Shown: positions 31,642 through 40,210, counted from the stretch's first letter. The stretch: DNA of 41,083 nt from Curtobacterium sp. MCBA15_001 (GCF_001864835.1 NZ_MJGI01000023.1:432310-473392); one strand, 5' to 3'. Numbers and translations: made by a program. The notes: generated from the sequence alone by a model not told the origin.

Positions 31642-31780
31642 CGCTCAGACACATCCAGTACACTCATCGAGTTTGGGCCTGTGACCTCGTGTCGCAGGCT
31701 CGTCACCGCGAGTCGGATCCGCCGGCTCAGCGGGAGAGTGCACGGCATCCCGTGCGTTCGATCCCAGGAGGAAAGACAAC
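31642..31780 (+). promoter_or_regulatory. rplK leader and promoter
   Basis: TACACT (31659-31664) is a possible -10 box of a separate rplKA promoter. The leader then has a GCCTGTG/CGCAGGC hairpin near 31678-31700 and GCACGG-CATC-CCGTGC (31740-31755), followed by a strong AGGAGGA ribosome site (31766-31772). In many bacteria L1 represses this mRNA through its leader; whether these hairpins are the target is not known. Confidence 0.45.
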
Positions 31781-32212
31781 ATGGCACCGAAGAAGAAGGT
31801 CACGGGCCTGATCAAGCTGCAGATCAACGCGGGAGCCGCCAACCCGGCCCCCCCGATCGGTCCGGCGCTCGGTCAGCACGGCGTGAACATCATGGAGTTC
31901 TGCAAGGCGTACAACGCCGCGACCGAGTCGCAGCGCGGCAACGTCGTCCCGGTGGAGATCACCGTCTACGAGGACCGTTCGTTCACGTTCGTCCTCAAGA
32001 CCCCGCCGGCTGCTGAGCTCATCAAGAAGGCTGCGGGTGTGCAGAAGGGGTCCGCGACCCCGCACACGGTCAAGGTCGCGAAGATCTCGATGGACCAGGT
32101 CCGTCAGATCGCCGAGACCAAGCAGGCCGACCTGAACGCCAACGACATCGACCAGGCCGCGAAGATCATCGCCGGCACTGCTCGTTCGATGGGCATCACG
32201 GTCGAGGCCTAG
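31781..32212 (+). CDS. rplK: 50S ribosomal protein L11
   Basis: A 143-residue L11, which binds the GTPase-associated centre of 23S rRNA. It opens with [20 protein letters not shown] and carries [38 protein letters not shown] and a C-terminal RNA-binding helix set ending [15 protein letters not shown] 31781 follows AGGAGGA at good distance. The gene is followed by rplA after 89 nt. Confidence 0.98.
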   Translation: MAPKKKVTGLIKLQINAGAANPAPPIGPALGQHGVNIMEFCKAYNAATESQRGNVVPVEITVYEDRSFTFVLKTPPAAELIKKAAGVQKGSATPHTVKVAKISMDQVRQIAETKQADLNANDIDQAAKIIAGTARSMGITVEA

Positions 32213-32301
32213 GCCTCACCCCACTCAGGTCCACACACCGACACCCTTCCGTGGGAGAGCCTCGCCGGCTCGTCAACCACGTATCTCGCAAGGAGACCAC
32301 C

Positions 32302-32991
32302 ATGGCGAAGAAGTCCAAGGCCTACCAGGCCGCGGCCGCGAAGATCGAGGCCGACAAGTTCTACACCCCGACCGAGGCCGTCGCCCTGGCCAAGGAGACC
32401 GGCTCTGCGAAGACCGACTCCACGGTCGAGGTCGCGCTCAAGCTCGGCGTCGACCCCCGCAAGGCGGACCAGATGGTCCGTGGCACCGTCATCCTGCCGC
32501 ACGGCACCGGCAAGACCTCCCGCGTCATCGTCTTCGCGACGGGTGCAGCGGCTGAGGCAGCGATCGCCGCCGGCGCCGACGAGGTCGGTGGCGACGAGCT
32601 CATCGCGAAGGTCGCCGAGGGCTACACCGCCTTCGACTCCGCCGTCTCGACCCCCGAGCTCATGGGCAAGGTCGGTCGTCTGGGCAAGGTGCTCGGCCCG
32701 CGTGGCCTCATGCCGAACCCGAAGACCGGCACCGTGACCCCGAACGTGGCGCAGGCCGTCAACGACATCAAGGGCGGCAAGATCGAGTTCCGCGTCGACA
32801 AGCACGCCAACGTGCACTTCGTCGTCGGCAAGGCCTCGTTCACGCCGGAGCAGCTCAACGAGAACATCTCGACCGCGCTCGAGGAGATCAACCGCCTCAA
32901 GCCGAGCGCCTCGAAGGGCCGCTACGTCATGAAGGGCGCCGTCTCGACGACCTTCGGACCCGGCATCCCGCTGGACGTCAACAGCATCTGA
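32302..32991 (+). CDS. rplA: 50S ribosomal protein L1
   Basis: A 229-residue L1, the mobile stalk protein of the large subunit and commonly the repressor of its own operon. Motifs are [52 protein letters not shown] and [22 protein letters not shown] 32302 is behind AAGGAG (32288-32293 region). An upstream GTG in frame lies in the spacer and is not used. A strong hairpin follows the stop. Confidence 0.98.
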   Translation: MAKKSKAYQAAAAKIEADKFYTPTEAVALAKETGSAKTDSTVEVALKLGVDPRKADQMVRGTVILPHGTGKTSRVIVFATGAAAEAAIAAGADEVGGDELIAKVAEGYTAFDSAVSTPELMGKVGRLGKVLGPRGLMPNPKTGTVTPNVAQAVNDIKGGKIEFRVDKHANVHFVVGKASFTPEQLNENISTALEEINRLKPSASKGRYVMKGAVSTTFGPGIPLDVNSI

Positions 32992-33006
32992 GTCCTCTGA
33001 CTCATC

Positions 33007-33040
33007 GAAGGCCCCGCACCGGCAACGGTGCGGGGCCTTC
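33007..33040 (+). terminator. Terminator of rplKA with GNRA loop
   Basis: GAAGGCCCCGCACCG (33007-33021), loop GCAA, CGGTGCGGGGCCTTC (33026-33040): a perfect 15-bp stem 16 nt after the rplA stop. The GCAA tetraloop makes it very stable. The following GTGCGTG lacks a T run. Confidence 0.8.
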
Positions 33041-33055
33041 GTGCGTGCGGGCCGA

Positions 33056-33061
33056 TAGGTT
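33056..33061 (+). promoter_or_regulatory. -10 box (TAGGTT) of the Pr6Pr-type gene
   Basis: TAGGTT ends 6 nt before GTG 33068, immediately downstream of the rplKA terminator. It is a leaderless-type promoter. Confidence 0.55.
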
Positions 33062-33067
33062 GGCGGT

Positions 33068-33682
33068 GTGCGCACCCTCGTCAACGCCCTGCGGCTCATC
33101 GCCGTGATCGCGATCGTCGCCGCCGTGGTGGCGCAGTTCCTGCGCAGCGTCGAGAGCCCGGTCTACAACTTCTTCAACTTCTTCGGGTACTTCACGATCC
33201 AGTCGAACATCTTCGTCGCGGTGGCGTTCTCCCTGACGCTGGTGATGGCGGCGCGGCGGAAGCGCGGGCAGCTCGGTCTCTCGGTGCTCCGCGGCGCGGC
33301 GACGGTCTACATCGCCACGACCGGCATCGTCTACAACACGCTGCTGGTCAACGCGACGCTGGACAACTCGTTCACCGTGCAGTGGTCGAACGACGTCCTG
33401 CACAAGATCATCCCGGTGTACGCGGTGCTCGACTGGCTGCTGTTCTCCGACCGGGCTCGGCTGGTGCTCCGCCACGTGTGGTGGTTCCTGATCTACCCCG
33501 CGGTGTGGCTCGTGGTCATCCTGATCCGTGGTGCGACCGACGGCTGGGTGCCCTACCCGTTCCTGGACCCCGCGCAGGGCTACGGCATCGTCGCGCTGTA
33601 CTGCCTGGGCGTCGCGGTGTTCATCGCGCTGATGGGCATCCTGGTGGTCGGCATGAGTCGACTGCGCCTCGTGAAGGTCTAG
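33068..33682 (+). CDS. Pr6Pr-family membrane protein
   Basis: A 204-residue protein with six hydrophobic helices, matching the Pr6Pr (FAR-17a/AIG1-like) type. Marks are FFGYFTIQSNIFVAVAFS near residue 38, GIVYNTLLVNATLD, and DVLHKIIPVYAVLDWLLF with its family histidine. Function is unknown. It converges with the YqaJ-type nuclease, and the two stops share the same four bases (CTAG, 33679-33682). Confidence 0.85.
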   Translation: MRTLVNALRLIAVIAIVAAVVAQFLRSVESPVYNFFNFFGYFTIQSNIFVAVAFSLTLVMAARRKRGQLGLSVLRGAATVYIATTGIVYNTLLVNATLDNSFTVQWSNDVLHKIIPVYAVLDWLLFSDRARLVLRHVWWFLIYPAVWLVVILIRGATDGWVPYPFLDPAQGYGIVALYCLGVAVFIALMGILVVGMSRLRLVKV

Positions 33683-34383
33683 CGGGACTGACGCAGGCGG
33701 TCGAGCACGGTGTCGGCCAGGGCCACGAGGCCGCGGATCTGGTCGTCGTCGCGGTCGATCCACGTGCACTCGGGCTCGTCGGCGATCGGCACGAAGGCGT
33801 CGTGCTCTTCCCAGACGAACAGCGTGCGCTCGGCCCCGAGCACGTACTGCTGCCACCAGACCTGCCGCAGGTAGTGCCGGGGGATGCGCTTCCACCCGTT
33901 CGAGGTCGTCTTGATCTCAGCGAGCAGCAGCCGCCCGTCGCGATCGTGTCCGACGCCGTCCGGGGTGGCCAGGTGGGCGCGGTTCGTGGCGGCGTGGAAC
34001 AGGTGCGCCGAGGGCAGGATGCCGTGCGTGGCAGCGACCCAGGCGGCGATGACGGGTTCGCGGTCCTTGCCGTGCTCGGTGTAGACGTTGCCGGAGAACC
34101 GTGAGCCGTACCGCTTGTCGAGCACGACGGCCTCGACCCCGCGCAGGGACGCCAGCCGCGCGACGTCGGTCGCGGTGATGCCCGCGGCACGCGCGCGGAG
34201 CCACGCGACGCGGTCGGAGGAGTGGGCGACGATGCGCTCGGTGTGCCCGCGCAGGGCGGTGAACGCGTCGTGCGCGCCAGCGGCGGGACGGGCCGTGGAC
34301 GAGGCGACGGACGACGTGACCGACGCTGCGGACCCGGGCCGGGCCTCCAGGTCGTCCCACAGGGTGGGCTGCACGATCGTCAC
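33679..34383 (-). CDS. YqaJ-type recombinase/exonuclease (PD-(D/E)XK fold), solitary
   Basis: A 234-residue protein with the YqaJ nuclease layout. It shows AGITATDVARLASLRG (residues 67-82), GNVYTEHGKDREPVIAAWV (Glu109), the catalytic Asp in ATPDGVG (Asp142), the E-x-K core LLLAEIKTTSNGW (Glu156, Lys158) and HYLRQVWWQQYVLG. The fold is that of phage lambda-exonuclease-like enzymes that work with a RecT partner, but no RecT, Erf or phage gene is nearby. GTG 34383 lies 6 nt after GAGAAT (34395-34390 on the minus strand). The first 40 residues are low-complexity. The cellular role is unknown. Confidence 0.82.
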   Translation of the reverse strand: MTIVQPTLWDDLEARPGSAASVTSSVASSTARPAAGAHDAFTALRGHTERIVAHSSDRVAWLRARAAGITATDVARLASLRGVEAVVLDKRYGSRFSGNVYTEHGKDREPVIAAWVAATHGILPSAHLFHAATNRAHLATPDGVGHDRDGRLLLAEIKTTSNGWKRIPRHYLRQVWWQQYVLGAERTLFVWEEHDAFVPIADEPECTWIDRDDDQIRGLVALADTVLDRLRQSR

Positions 34384-34432
34384 CCGACGATTCTCACCCC
34401 GACCGGTGACGCAACGCGAATCCGGCGCGCGG

Positions 34433-35644
34433 TCAGGACACCAGCTGGCGGCCCTCGGCGTAGGCGACGAGCTCGTCGACGCCGGCTGGGGAGAGCGCGT
34501 AGTCGATCGCGAGGGACGCGGCACCCTGGAGGGCCGCCACACCCCCGGCTCGCGAGGGCGCGATGACCAGGTGTTCGGTCGCGAGCGGCATGGAGCGCGC
34601 GTAGACGACCTCGCGGACACCGGCGATCAGGTGCTCGCCGGCCTGGGTGACGGAACCGCCCAGGACGATGACGGACGGGTTGATGAGCGAGATGCAGGTG
34701 GCGAGGACCTCGCCGATGTCGCGGCCGGCCTGCCGGACGGCGTAGATGGCGTCCAGGTCCGAGCGGTTCACCAGGGCGATGACGTCGGCGCTCGTGTGCA
34801 CGTCGTGGCCCTTCGCGCGGAGGGCCCGGGCGATGGCCGGTCCCGACGCCACGGCCTCGAGGCAGCCGGTGTTGCCGCAGTGGCAGGGCACGTCGCCGGC
34901 GCGGGAGACCCGGACGTGGCCGATGTCACCAGCGGTGCCCTGGGCGCCGCGCTGCAGCCGTCCCTCGGAGACGATGCCGGAGCCGATCCCGGTCGCGACC
35001 TTCACGAAGAGCAGGTGGTCGACGCCCGCCCACCCGTGCTCGCGTTCGCCGAGCGCCGCGATGTTGACGTCGTTGTCGAGCAGCACGTGCGCCGGGATGT
35101 GCTGCCGGAGCCACGAGGGCACGTCGAAGCCGTCCCAACCGGGCATGATCGGCGGGTTCGCGGGGCGTCCGGTGGAGAACTCGACCGGCCCGGGGACCCC
35201 GATGCCGATCGCGACGACGTCGTCACGGGTGCGACCGACCTCGTCGAGCAGCTCGTCGACGGCCTGCACCAACCACGTCAGCGTCGGCACGGGGCCGGCG
35301 GCGATGTCGATCTGCGCCTCGCGGGTGGCGAGCGGTGCCGCCACCAGGTCGGTGACGGCCACGCGGCCGTGGGAGGCGCCGAGGTCGGCCGCGATCACCA
35401 GGCGTGAGGTCGGCCGGAGGGCGACCTGTGCGGGCGGACGGCCACCCGTGGAGGCGGCGGTCTCCACGGCACCGACGAGGCCGACGTCGATGAGGGCGTC
35501 CAGACGCACGCCGATGGTGGAGCGTGCGGCACCCGTCAGCGCGGCGAGCTCGGCCCGGGTCCGCGGCACACCGTCGCGGAGGATCTGGAAGAGCTCGCTC
35601 GCCCCGACCGGAGGCGACGCTGCCGTCCGAGTCAAGTCGACCAT
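34433..35644 (-). CDS. ROK-family transcriptional regulator
   Basis: A 403-residue repressor of sugar genes. An N-terminal winged helix-turn-helix (LFQILRDGVPRTRAELAALT, GAARSTIGVRLDALIDVGLV) is fused to a ROK domain. Its sugar-kinase-like parts are AADLGASHGRVAV, IGIGVPGPVEF and DNDVN, and the zinc site is CHCGNTGC (Cys254, Cys256, Cys261, with His243 in GDIGHVRV). It is divergent from the sugar operon at 35786 and is its probable regulator. ATG 35644 is chosen; an upstream GTG in frame near 35662 is possible, and no clear ribosome site precedes either. Confidence 0.92.
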   Translation of the reverse strand: MVDLTRTAASPPVGASELFQILRDGVPRTRAELAALTGAARSTIGVRLDALIDVGLVGAVETAASTGGRPPAQVALRPTSRLVIAADLGASHGRVAVTDLVAAPLATREAQIDIAAGPVPTLTWLVQAVDELLDEVGRTRDDVVAIGIGVPGPVEFSTGRPANPPIMPGWDGFDVPSWLRQHIPAHVLLDNDVNIAALGEREHGWAGVDHLLFVKVATGIGSGIVSEGRLQRGAQGTAGDIGHVRVSRAGDVPCHCGNTGCLEAVASGPAIARALRAKGHDVHTSADVIALVNRSDLDAIYAVRQAGRDIGEVLATCISLINPSVIVLGGSVTQAGEHLIAGVREVVYARSMPLATEHLVIAPSRAGGVAALQGAASLAIDYALSPAGVDELVAYAEGRQLVS

Positions 35645-35681
35645 GGAGGGAGTGAAACACACATCGAACGAGGCACGCAAC

Positions 35682-35740
35682 GAAGTGCGTCGAAGTTTCG
35701 CGGACTTCTGCTTGACCGCCGACAGAAGTGCTCGTAATGT
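35682..35740 (+). promoter_or_regulatory. Sugar operon promoter with clustered GAAGT operator half-sites
   Basis: TTGACC (35712-35717) and TAATGT (35735-35740), 17 nt apart, form the best sigma-70 promoter in the window. ACTTCTG (35704-35710) and CAGAAGT (35723-35729) are an inverted pair around the -35. Two further GAAGT copies lie at 35682 and 35692. This is the likely ROK operator. The transcript has a leader of about 40 nt with GGAGA (35776-35780) before GTG 35786. Confidence 0.7.
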
Positions 35741-35785
35741 GACGCCTGGTCGACGACGACCGCACCACTCGATGAGGAGAACCTG

Positions 35786-36532
35786 GTGACCCAACCGCTT
35801 TCGGTCCAGCTCTACACGGTCCGCGATGCCCTCGGTTCCGACCTTCCCGGCACCCTGCAGCGCATCGCCGACATCGGCTTCACCGACGTCGAGCTCTTCG
35901 GCTACGTCGACCGCGCCGACGAGTACGCCACGGCACTGCAGGCCGCCGGGCTGGTCGCCCCGAGTGGGCACGCCCGCCTGCTGGACGCCGACGCGCAGGA
36001 GCTCGACCGCATCTTCGGTGCGACCGCGACGGTCGGCACCGGCACCCTGATCGACCCGCACATCGACGAGGCCCGCTGGACCACCCGCGAGGACGTCGAG
36101 GCCATCGCCCGCGAGCTCAGCGCCCTCGCCCCCCGCGCCGCCGACCACGGTCTGACGCTCGGGTACCACAACCACGCGTTCGAGTTCTCGAACCGCATCG
36201 AGGGCGTCAGCGCCTACCAGGTCTTCGCCGACGCCCTGTCGGACGACGTCGTGCTCGAGCTCGACACGTACTGGGTCACGGTCGGCGGGGACGACCCGGT
36301 CGCCGTCATCGGTCGCTACGGCGACAAGGTCCGCTTCCTGCACGTCAAGGACGGCGACGGCTCGCACGACGACAAGCAGCAGGTCGCGGTCGGCAACGGC
36401 ATCATGCCGATCCGTGCGATCGTCGACGCCGCACCGGACGCGCAGCACGTCATCGAGCTCGACGACCACGACGGTGACGTCTTCCAGGCCGTCGCCGACT
36501 CCTACGCCTTCCTGCAGGGGGTCCGCGCATGA
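35786..36532 (+). CDS. Sugar phosphate isomerase/epimerase (xylose isomerase-like TIM barrel)
   Basis: A 248-residue AP-endonuclease-2-fold protein. It opens with LSVQLYTVRDAL and carries IADIGFTDVELFGY, LGYHNHAFEF, LELDTYWVTVGGDDP, VRFLHVKDGDG and HVIELDDHDGD, with the metal-binding His, Glu and Asp residues of this fold. GTG 35786 follows GGAGA with a 5-nt spacer. It is the first gene of the carbohydrate operon and overlaps the oxidoreductase start by 4 nt. The exact sugar is unknown; inositol-type and keto-sugar pathways use such pairs. Confidence 0.9.
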   Translation: MTQPLSVQLYTVRDALGSDLPGTLQRIADIGFTDVELFGYVDRADEYATALQAAGLVAPSGHARLLDADAQELDRIFGATATVGTGTLIDPHIDEARWTTREDVEAIARELSALAPRAADHGLTLGYHNHAFEFSNRIEGVSAYQVFADALSDDVVLELDTYWVTVGGDDPVAVIGRYGDKVRFLHVKDGDGSHDDKQQVAVGNGIMPIRAIVDAAPDAQHVIELDDHDGDVFQAVADSYAFLQGVRA

Positions 36533-37680
36533 GCACCACCGACACCACCGCGACCCCGTCCACGGACACCACGCGTCGGACGGGCCCCGTCGGGGTCGGC
36601 GTCATCGGCGCCGGGGTCATCTCGGACCAGTACCTCTCCAACCTCACCGTCTTCCCCGACGTGCAGGTCCGCTTCATCGCCGACATCGACGAGCCCCGCG
36701 CCGCCGCCCAGGCCGAGAAGTGGGGCGTCCCCGGATCGGGCTCGGTCGAGCAGCTGCTCGCCGACGACGACATCGAGATCGTCGTCAACCTGACCATCCC
36801 GGCTGCCCACGTCGAGGTCGCGCTGCAGGTCATCGCCGCCGGCAAGCACGTGTGGGGGGAGAAGCCCTACGCGCTGGACCGGTCGAGCGCCACCCAGCTG
36901 CGCGACGCCGCGGCAGCCGCGGGCCTGACGGTCTCCGTCGCGCCGGACACGTTCCTCGGCGCCGGGCTGCAGACCGCCCTCCGCACCATCCGCGACGGAC
37001 GGATCGGCACGCCGCTCAACGGCCTGACGCTGTTCCAGAGCCCCGGCCCCGAGTCCTGGCACCCGAGCCCCGAGTTCCTGTTCGCGGTCGGCGCCGGCCC
37101 GCTGTTCGACATCGGCCCGTACTACATCACCACGCTGGTGCAGGCGTTCGGCCCGGTCGCGAAGGTCACGGCCACGGCGTCGAAGTCCCGCGCCACGCGC
37201 ACGATCGGCTCCGGCCCCAAGGCGGGCACCGAGTTCCCGGTCGAGGTCCCCACGAACCACTCCGCGCTCATCGAGTTCGAGAACGGGGGGAGCGCGCAGA
37301 GCGTCTTCTCGTTCGAGTCCGACCGCGGCCGGACCGGCTTCGTCGAGATCGCCGGCGAGACCGGGACCGTGGTGTTCCCCGACCCGAACAACTTCGACGG
37401 CGACACCGAGCTCTACGCGCACGGTGCCGACGGGCCCGAAACGATCCCCGCGGAGGGGTCCACGTACTCGCGCGGCACCGGCGTGGTCGACCTGGCCCGC
37501 TCCCTGCGCGCGGGCGAGACGAACCGGGTCCCCGGTGCGCTCGCCTTCCACGTCCTCGACGTGATGGTCTCCATCGCCGAGGCAGCCGAACGTGGCGAGG
37601 CGGTGCTCGTCGCGAGCACCGTGTCGCCCTCCCCGACCCTCACCGAGGGCTGGGACCCCGCGGAGCAGACCCTGGTCTGA
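36529..37680 (+). CDS. Gfo/Idh/MocA-family oxidoreductase
   Basis: A 383-residue NAD(P)-dependent sugar dehydrogenase. The Rossmann motif is VGVGVIGAGVISDQYL (residues 21-36). FIADIDEPRA follows, and the family EKP motif is in WGEKPYAL (Glu111, Lys112, Pro113). GPLFDIGPYYITTLVQAFGP is the substrate-site helix region with its conserved Asp-Ile-Gly. The first 18 residues are Thr-rich and variable. It overlaps the isomerase gene by 4 nt (ATGA), so the two work in one pathway on an unidentified sugar. Confidence 0.93.
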   Translation: MSTTDTTATPSTDTTRRTGPVGVGVIGAGVISDQYLSNLTVFPDVQVRFIADIDEPRAAAQAEKWGVPGSGSVEQLLADDDIEIVVNLTIPAAHVEVALQVIAAGKHVWGEKPYALDRSSATQLRDAAAAAGLTVSVAPDTFLGAGLQTALRTIRDGRIGTPLNGLTLFQSPGPESWHPSPEFLFAVGAGPLFDIGPYYITTLVQAFGPVAKVTATASKSRATRTIGSGPKAGTEFPVEVPTNHSALIEFENGGSAQSVFSFESDRGRTGFVEIAGETGTVVFPDPNNFDGDTELYAHGADGPETIPAEGSTYSRGTGVVDLARSLRAGETNRVPGALAFHVLDVMVSIAEAAERGEAVLVASTVSPSPTLTEGWDPAEQTLV

Positions 37681-37693
37681 CCCGCACCCCGCG

Positions 37694-37709
37694 GGACCGG
37701 ACCCGGTCC
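37694..37709 (+). promoter_or_regulatory. Hairpin between the oxidoreductase and binding-protein genes
   Basis: GGACCGG, AC, CCGGTCC: a 7-bp stem with almost no loop, 13 nt after the oxidoreductase stop. It could be an RNA-processing or partial termination site that separates the metabolic genes from the transporter genes. Confidence 0.35.
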
Positions 37710-37784
37710 GGCACCGCAGCACCACACAGCAGCACCCGAACGCTCCATCCCTGCACCATCTCAACGACGAGAAAGTAGAGAGTC

Positions 37785-39092
37785 ATGCGCACTGCCATCC
37801 GCGCACTGGCCATCACCGCGGCCGCGGCACTCACCGTGACCGGCCTCGCAGCCTGCTCCGCCGGCGGATCCGGATCCGGATCCTCCGGCGACACCAAGAC
37901 GCTCACCTACTGGGCGTCGAACCAGGGCACGTCCCTGCAGAACGACAAGGAGGTGCTGACCCCCGTCCTCGAGAAGTTCACCAAGGAGACCGGGATCAAG
38001 GTCAACCTCCAGGTCATCGGCTGGAACGACCTCCAGACCAAGATCCAGACCGCGGTCACCTCGGGCCAGGGCCCGGACGTGGTCAACATCGGCAACACGT
38101 GGGCGACCTCGCTCCAGGCCACCGGCGCCTTCCAGGAGTTCGGTGACTCGGAGATGAAGGCGATCGGCGGTGCCGACAAGTTCGGCAAGGTCGCGCTCTC
38201 CACCGGTGGTGCCCCCGGCAAGACCGTCACGAGCGTCCCGCTCTACGGCCTCGCCTACGGCCTCTACTACAACAAGCAGATGTTCAAGGACGCCGGCATC
38301 GAAGCCCCCACCACCTGGGAGGACCTGACCGCGGACGCCAAGAAGCTCACCACGGGCGGCAACTACGGCTTCACCATCGCGGGCGGTTCGTACACCGAGA
38401 ACGCGCACTTCGCGTTCATCAACTCGGCGCAGAACGGTGGCGAGTGGTTCGACAAGAGCGGCAAGCCGACCTTCACCTCGTCCGCGAACGTCGACGGCAT
38501 CAAGCGCTACCTCGACCTGATGCAGAGCGACAAGGTCGTCAACCCGTCGAACGCGCAGTACGACAACGGCACGCAGGCGGTCTCGGACTTCGCGAACAAG
38601 AAGGCCGCGATGATGCTGACGCAGAACAACGCGAACGCCACGATCACGTCGAACGGCATGTCCGCCGACGACTTCGGCGTGGTCCCCTTCCCGGCCCCGC
38701 AGGGCGGCAAGGACATCGCGAGCTTCCCGGCTGGCATCAACCTGTCGATCTTCAAGAACACGAAGAACAAGGACGGCGCGCTCAAGTTCGTCAAGTACAT
38801 GACGAGCTCGGACACGCAGACGACGCTCGACAAGCCGTACTCGGCCCTGCCGGTGCTCGCCTCGGCTGCGGACTCGGTCACCGACGAGCAGACGAAGACG
38901 TTCCTCGACATCTACAACAACAAGGCGAAGCCGCTCCCGCTCGTGCCGGCCGAGGACCAGTTCGAGTCCACGGTGGGCAAGGCGATGAACGACATGTTCG
39001 CCAAGATCGCCACCGGTGGCACGGTCTCGGACAGCGACATCAAGTCGGCGCTCCAGACGGCCCAGGACCAGGTGTCCCAGGCGAACGGCTGA
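37785..39092 (+). CDS. ABC sugar transporter, extracellular solute-binding lipoprotein (family 1)
   Basis: A 435-residue lipoprotein with lipobox LAAC (Cys24) followed by a Gly/Ser linker. It has the family fold of carbohydrate-binding proteins: TLTYWASNQG, VLEKFTKETGIKVNLQVIGW, GQGPDVVNIGNTW, VPLYGLAYGLYYNKQMFKDA, DFANKKAAMMLTQNNAN and DFGVVPFPAPQGGKD. The start is ATG 37785. A hairpin of unusual strength separates it from the permeases. It delivers the sugar used by the upstream enzymes. Confidence 0.93.
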   Translation: MRTAIRALAITAAAALTVTGLAACSAGGSGSGSSGDTKTLTYWASNQGTSLQNDKEVLTPVLEKFTKETGIKVNLQVIGWNDLQTKIQTAVTSGQGPDVVNIGNTWATSLQATGAFQEFGDSEMKAIGGADKFGKVALSTGGAPGKTVTSVPLYGLAYGLYYNKQMFKDAGIEAPTTWEDLTADAKKLTTGGNYGFTIAGGSYTENAHFAFINSAQNGGEWFDKSGKPTFTSSANVDGIKRYLDLMQSDKVVNPSNAQYDNGTQAVSDFANKKAAMMLTQNNANATITSNGMSADDFGVVPFPAPQGGKDIASFPAGINLSIFKNTKNKDGALKFVKYMTSSDTQTTLDKPYSALPVLASAADSVTDEQTKTFLDIYNNKAKPLPLVPAEDQFESTVGKAMNDMFAKIATGGTVSDSDIKSALQTAQDQVSQANG

Positions 39093-39106
39093 TCCACACC
39101 GGCCAG

Positions 39107-39145
39107 GAGGCCCGGGGCGCGTCCGCAAGGACCGCCCCGGGTCTC
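39107..39145 (+). terminator. Bulged, GNRA-capped hairpin between binding protein and permease genes
   Basis: GAGGCCCGGGGCG (39107-39119), a bulged C, GTCC, loop GCAA, GGAC, CGCCCCGGGTCTC (39133-39145): about 17 bp in total with one G.T pair. It lies 14 nt after the stop. Such elements reduce read-through or protect the upstream mRNA, so more binding protein than permease is made. Confidence 0.65.
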
Positions 39146-39214
39146 CACCCCCTCAGCCGCCGCTGCCACGGCCGGCTCAGCACCCGAACTCCCTGAAGCC
39201 GAAAGGCACTGCCC

Positions 39215-40210
39215 ATGTCCACGACGGTCCTGCCCGATTCCGAGGCCCTCGACCTGACGCGCACGAAGGCCCCGAACGTCTCGGGTCCGCCGCCGAAGCG
39301 CAAGCAGCACCTGCGCTGGTTGCCCTACGCGCTCGTCGGCCCTGCGATCCTGTTCGAGCTCCTGATCCACATCGTGCCGATGCTCACCGGCATCTGGATC
39401 AGCTTCATCCAGCTCACCAAGTACTTCATCGCCAACTGGGGCGCAGCGCCCTTCGCCGGGCTCCGCAACTACTCGGTGGCCGTGGACTTCAACCAGGCCA
39501 TCGGCAAGGGCTTGCTCAACTCGTTCCTCATCACCTGCGCCTTCACGGTGCTGGTCGTGGGGCTGTCGTGGGCGTTCGGCATGATGGCCGCCGTCGCACT
39601 GCAGAAGCCCTTCAAGGGCCGCGGCCTGTTCCGCACGCTGTTCCTGGTGCCCTACGCGCTGCCGATGTACGCCGGCGTCATCACGTGGAAGTTCATGTTC
39701 CAGCGTGACTCGGGTGCGATCAACCACATCCTGGTGGACCAGCTGCACCTGATGGGCGGCAGCGGGCCGTTCTGGCTCATCGGCAACAACGCCTTCGTGG
39801 CCGTGGTCGTCGTGGCGATCTGGAAGACCTGGCCCTTCGCGTTCCTCATGCTGATGGCCGGCCTGCAGTCGGTCCCGGCCGACGTGTACGAGGCCGCCTC
39901 GGTCGACGGCGCGAAGCCCTTCCGGCAGTGGCGCTCGATCACGCTGCCGATGGTCCGCCCGGTCAACGTGACGCTCGTGCTCGTGATGTTCCTCTGGACC
40001 TTCAACGACTTCAACACGCCGTACGTGCTCTTCGGCTCGACGGCGCAGCCCCCGGCAGCCGACCTGCTCAGCTTCCACATCTACAACGCCTCGTTCATCA
40101 CCTGGAACTTCGGGTCCGGTGCCGCGATGAGCGTGCTCCTGCTCCTCTTCCTGCTCGTCGTCACCGGCATCTACCTCGCCGTGACCAACCGGAGGTCCGT
40201 CCGTGCGTGA
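39215..40210 (+). CDS. ABC sugar transporter permease (MalF type)
   Basis: A 331-residue inner-membrane permease with six main helices after a charged N-terminus. The EAA loop is EAASVDGAKPFRQWRSITLP, which contacts the ATPase. PYALVGPAILFELLIHIVPM and LFRTLFLVPYALPMYAGVIT are typical of the MalF family. ATG 39215 follows AAAGG by about 9 nt. The stop overlaps the next gene by 8 nt. Confidence 0.93.
   Translation: MSTTVLPDSEALDLTRTKAPNVSGPPPKRKQHLRWLPYALVGPAILFELLIHIVPMLTGIWISFIQLTKYFIANWGAAPFAGLRNYSVAVDFNQAIGKGLLNSFLITCAFTVLVVGLSWAFGMMAAVALQKPFKGRGLFRTLFLVPYALPMYAGVITWKFMFQRDSGAINHILVDQLHLMGGSGPFWLIGNNAFVAVVVVAIWKTWPFAFLMLMAGLQSVPADVYEAASVDGAKPFRQWRSITLPMVRPVNVTLVLVMFLWTFNDFNTPYVLFGSTAQPPAADLLSFHIYNASFITWNFGSGAAMSVLLLLFLLVVTGIYLAVTNRRSVRA

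Noticed and set aside
33679..34383. Prophage remnant around the YqaJ-type gene
   Set aside because: No integrase, capsid, terminase or recT-like gene is near. Neighbours are chromosomal and their composition is uniform.
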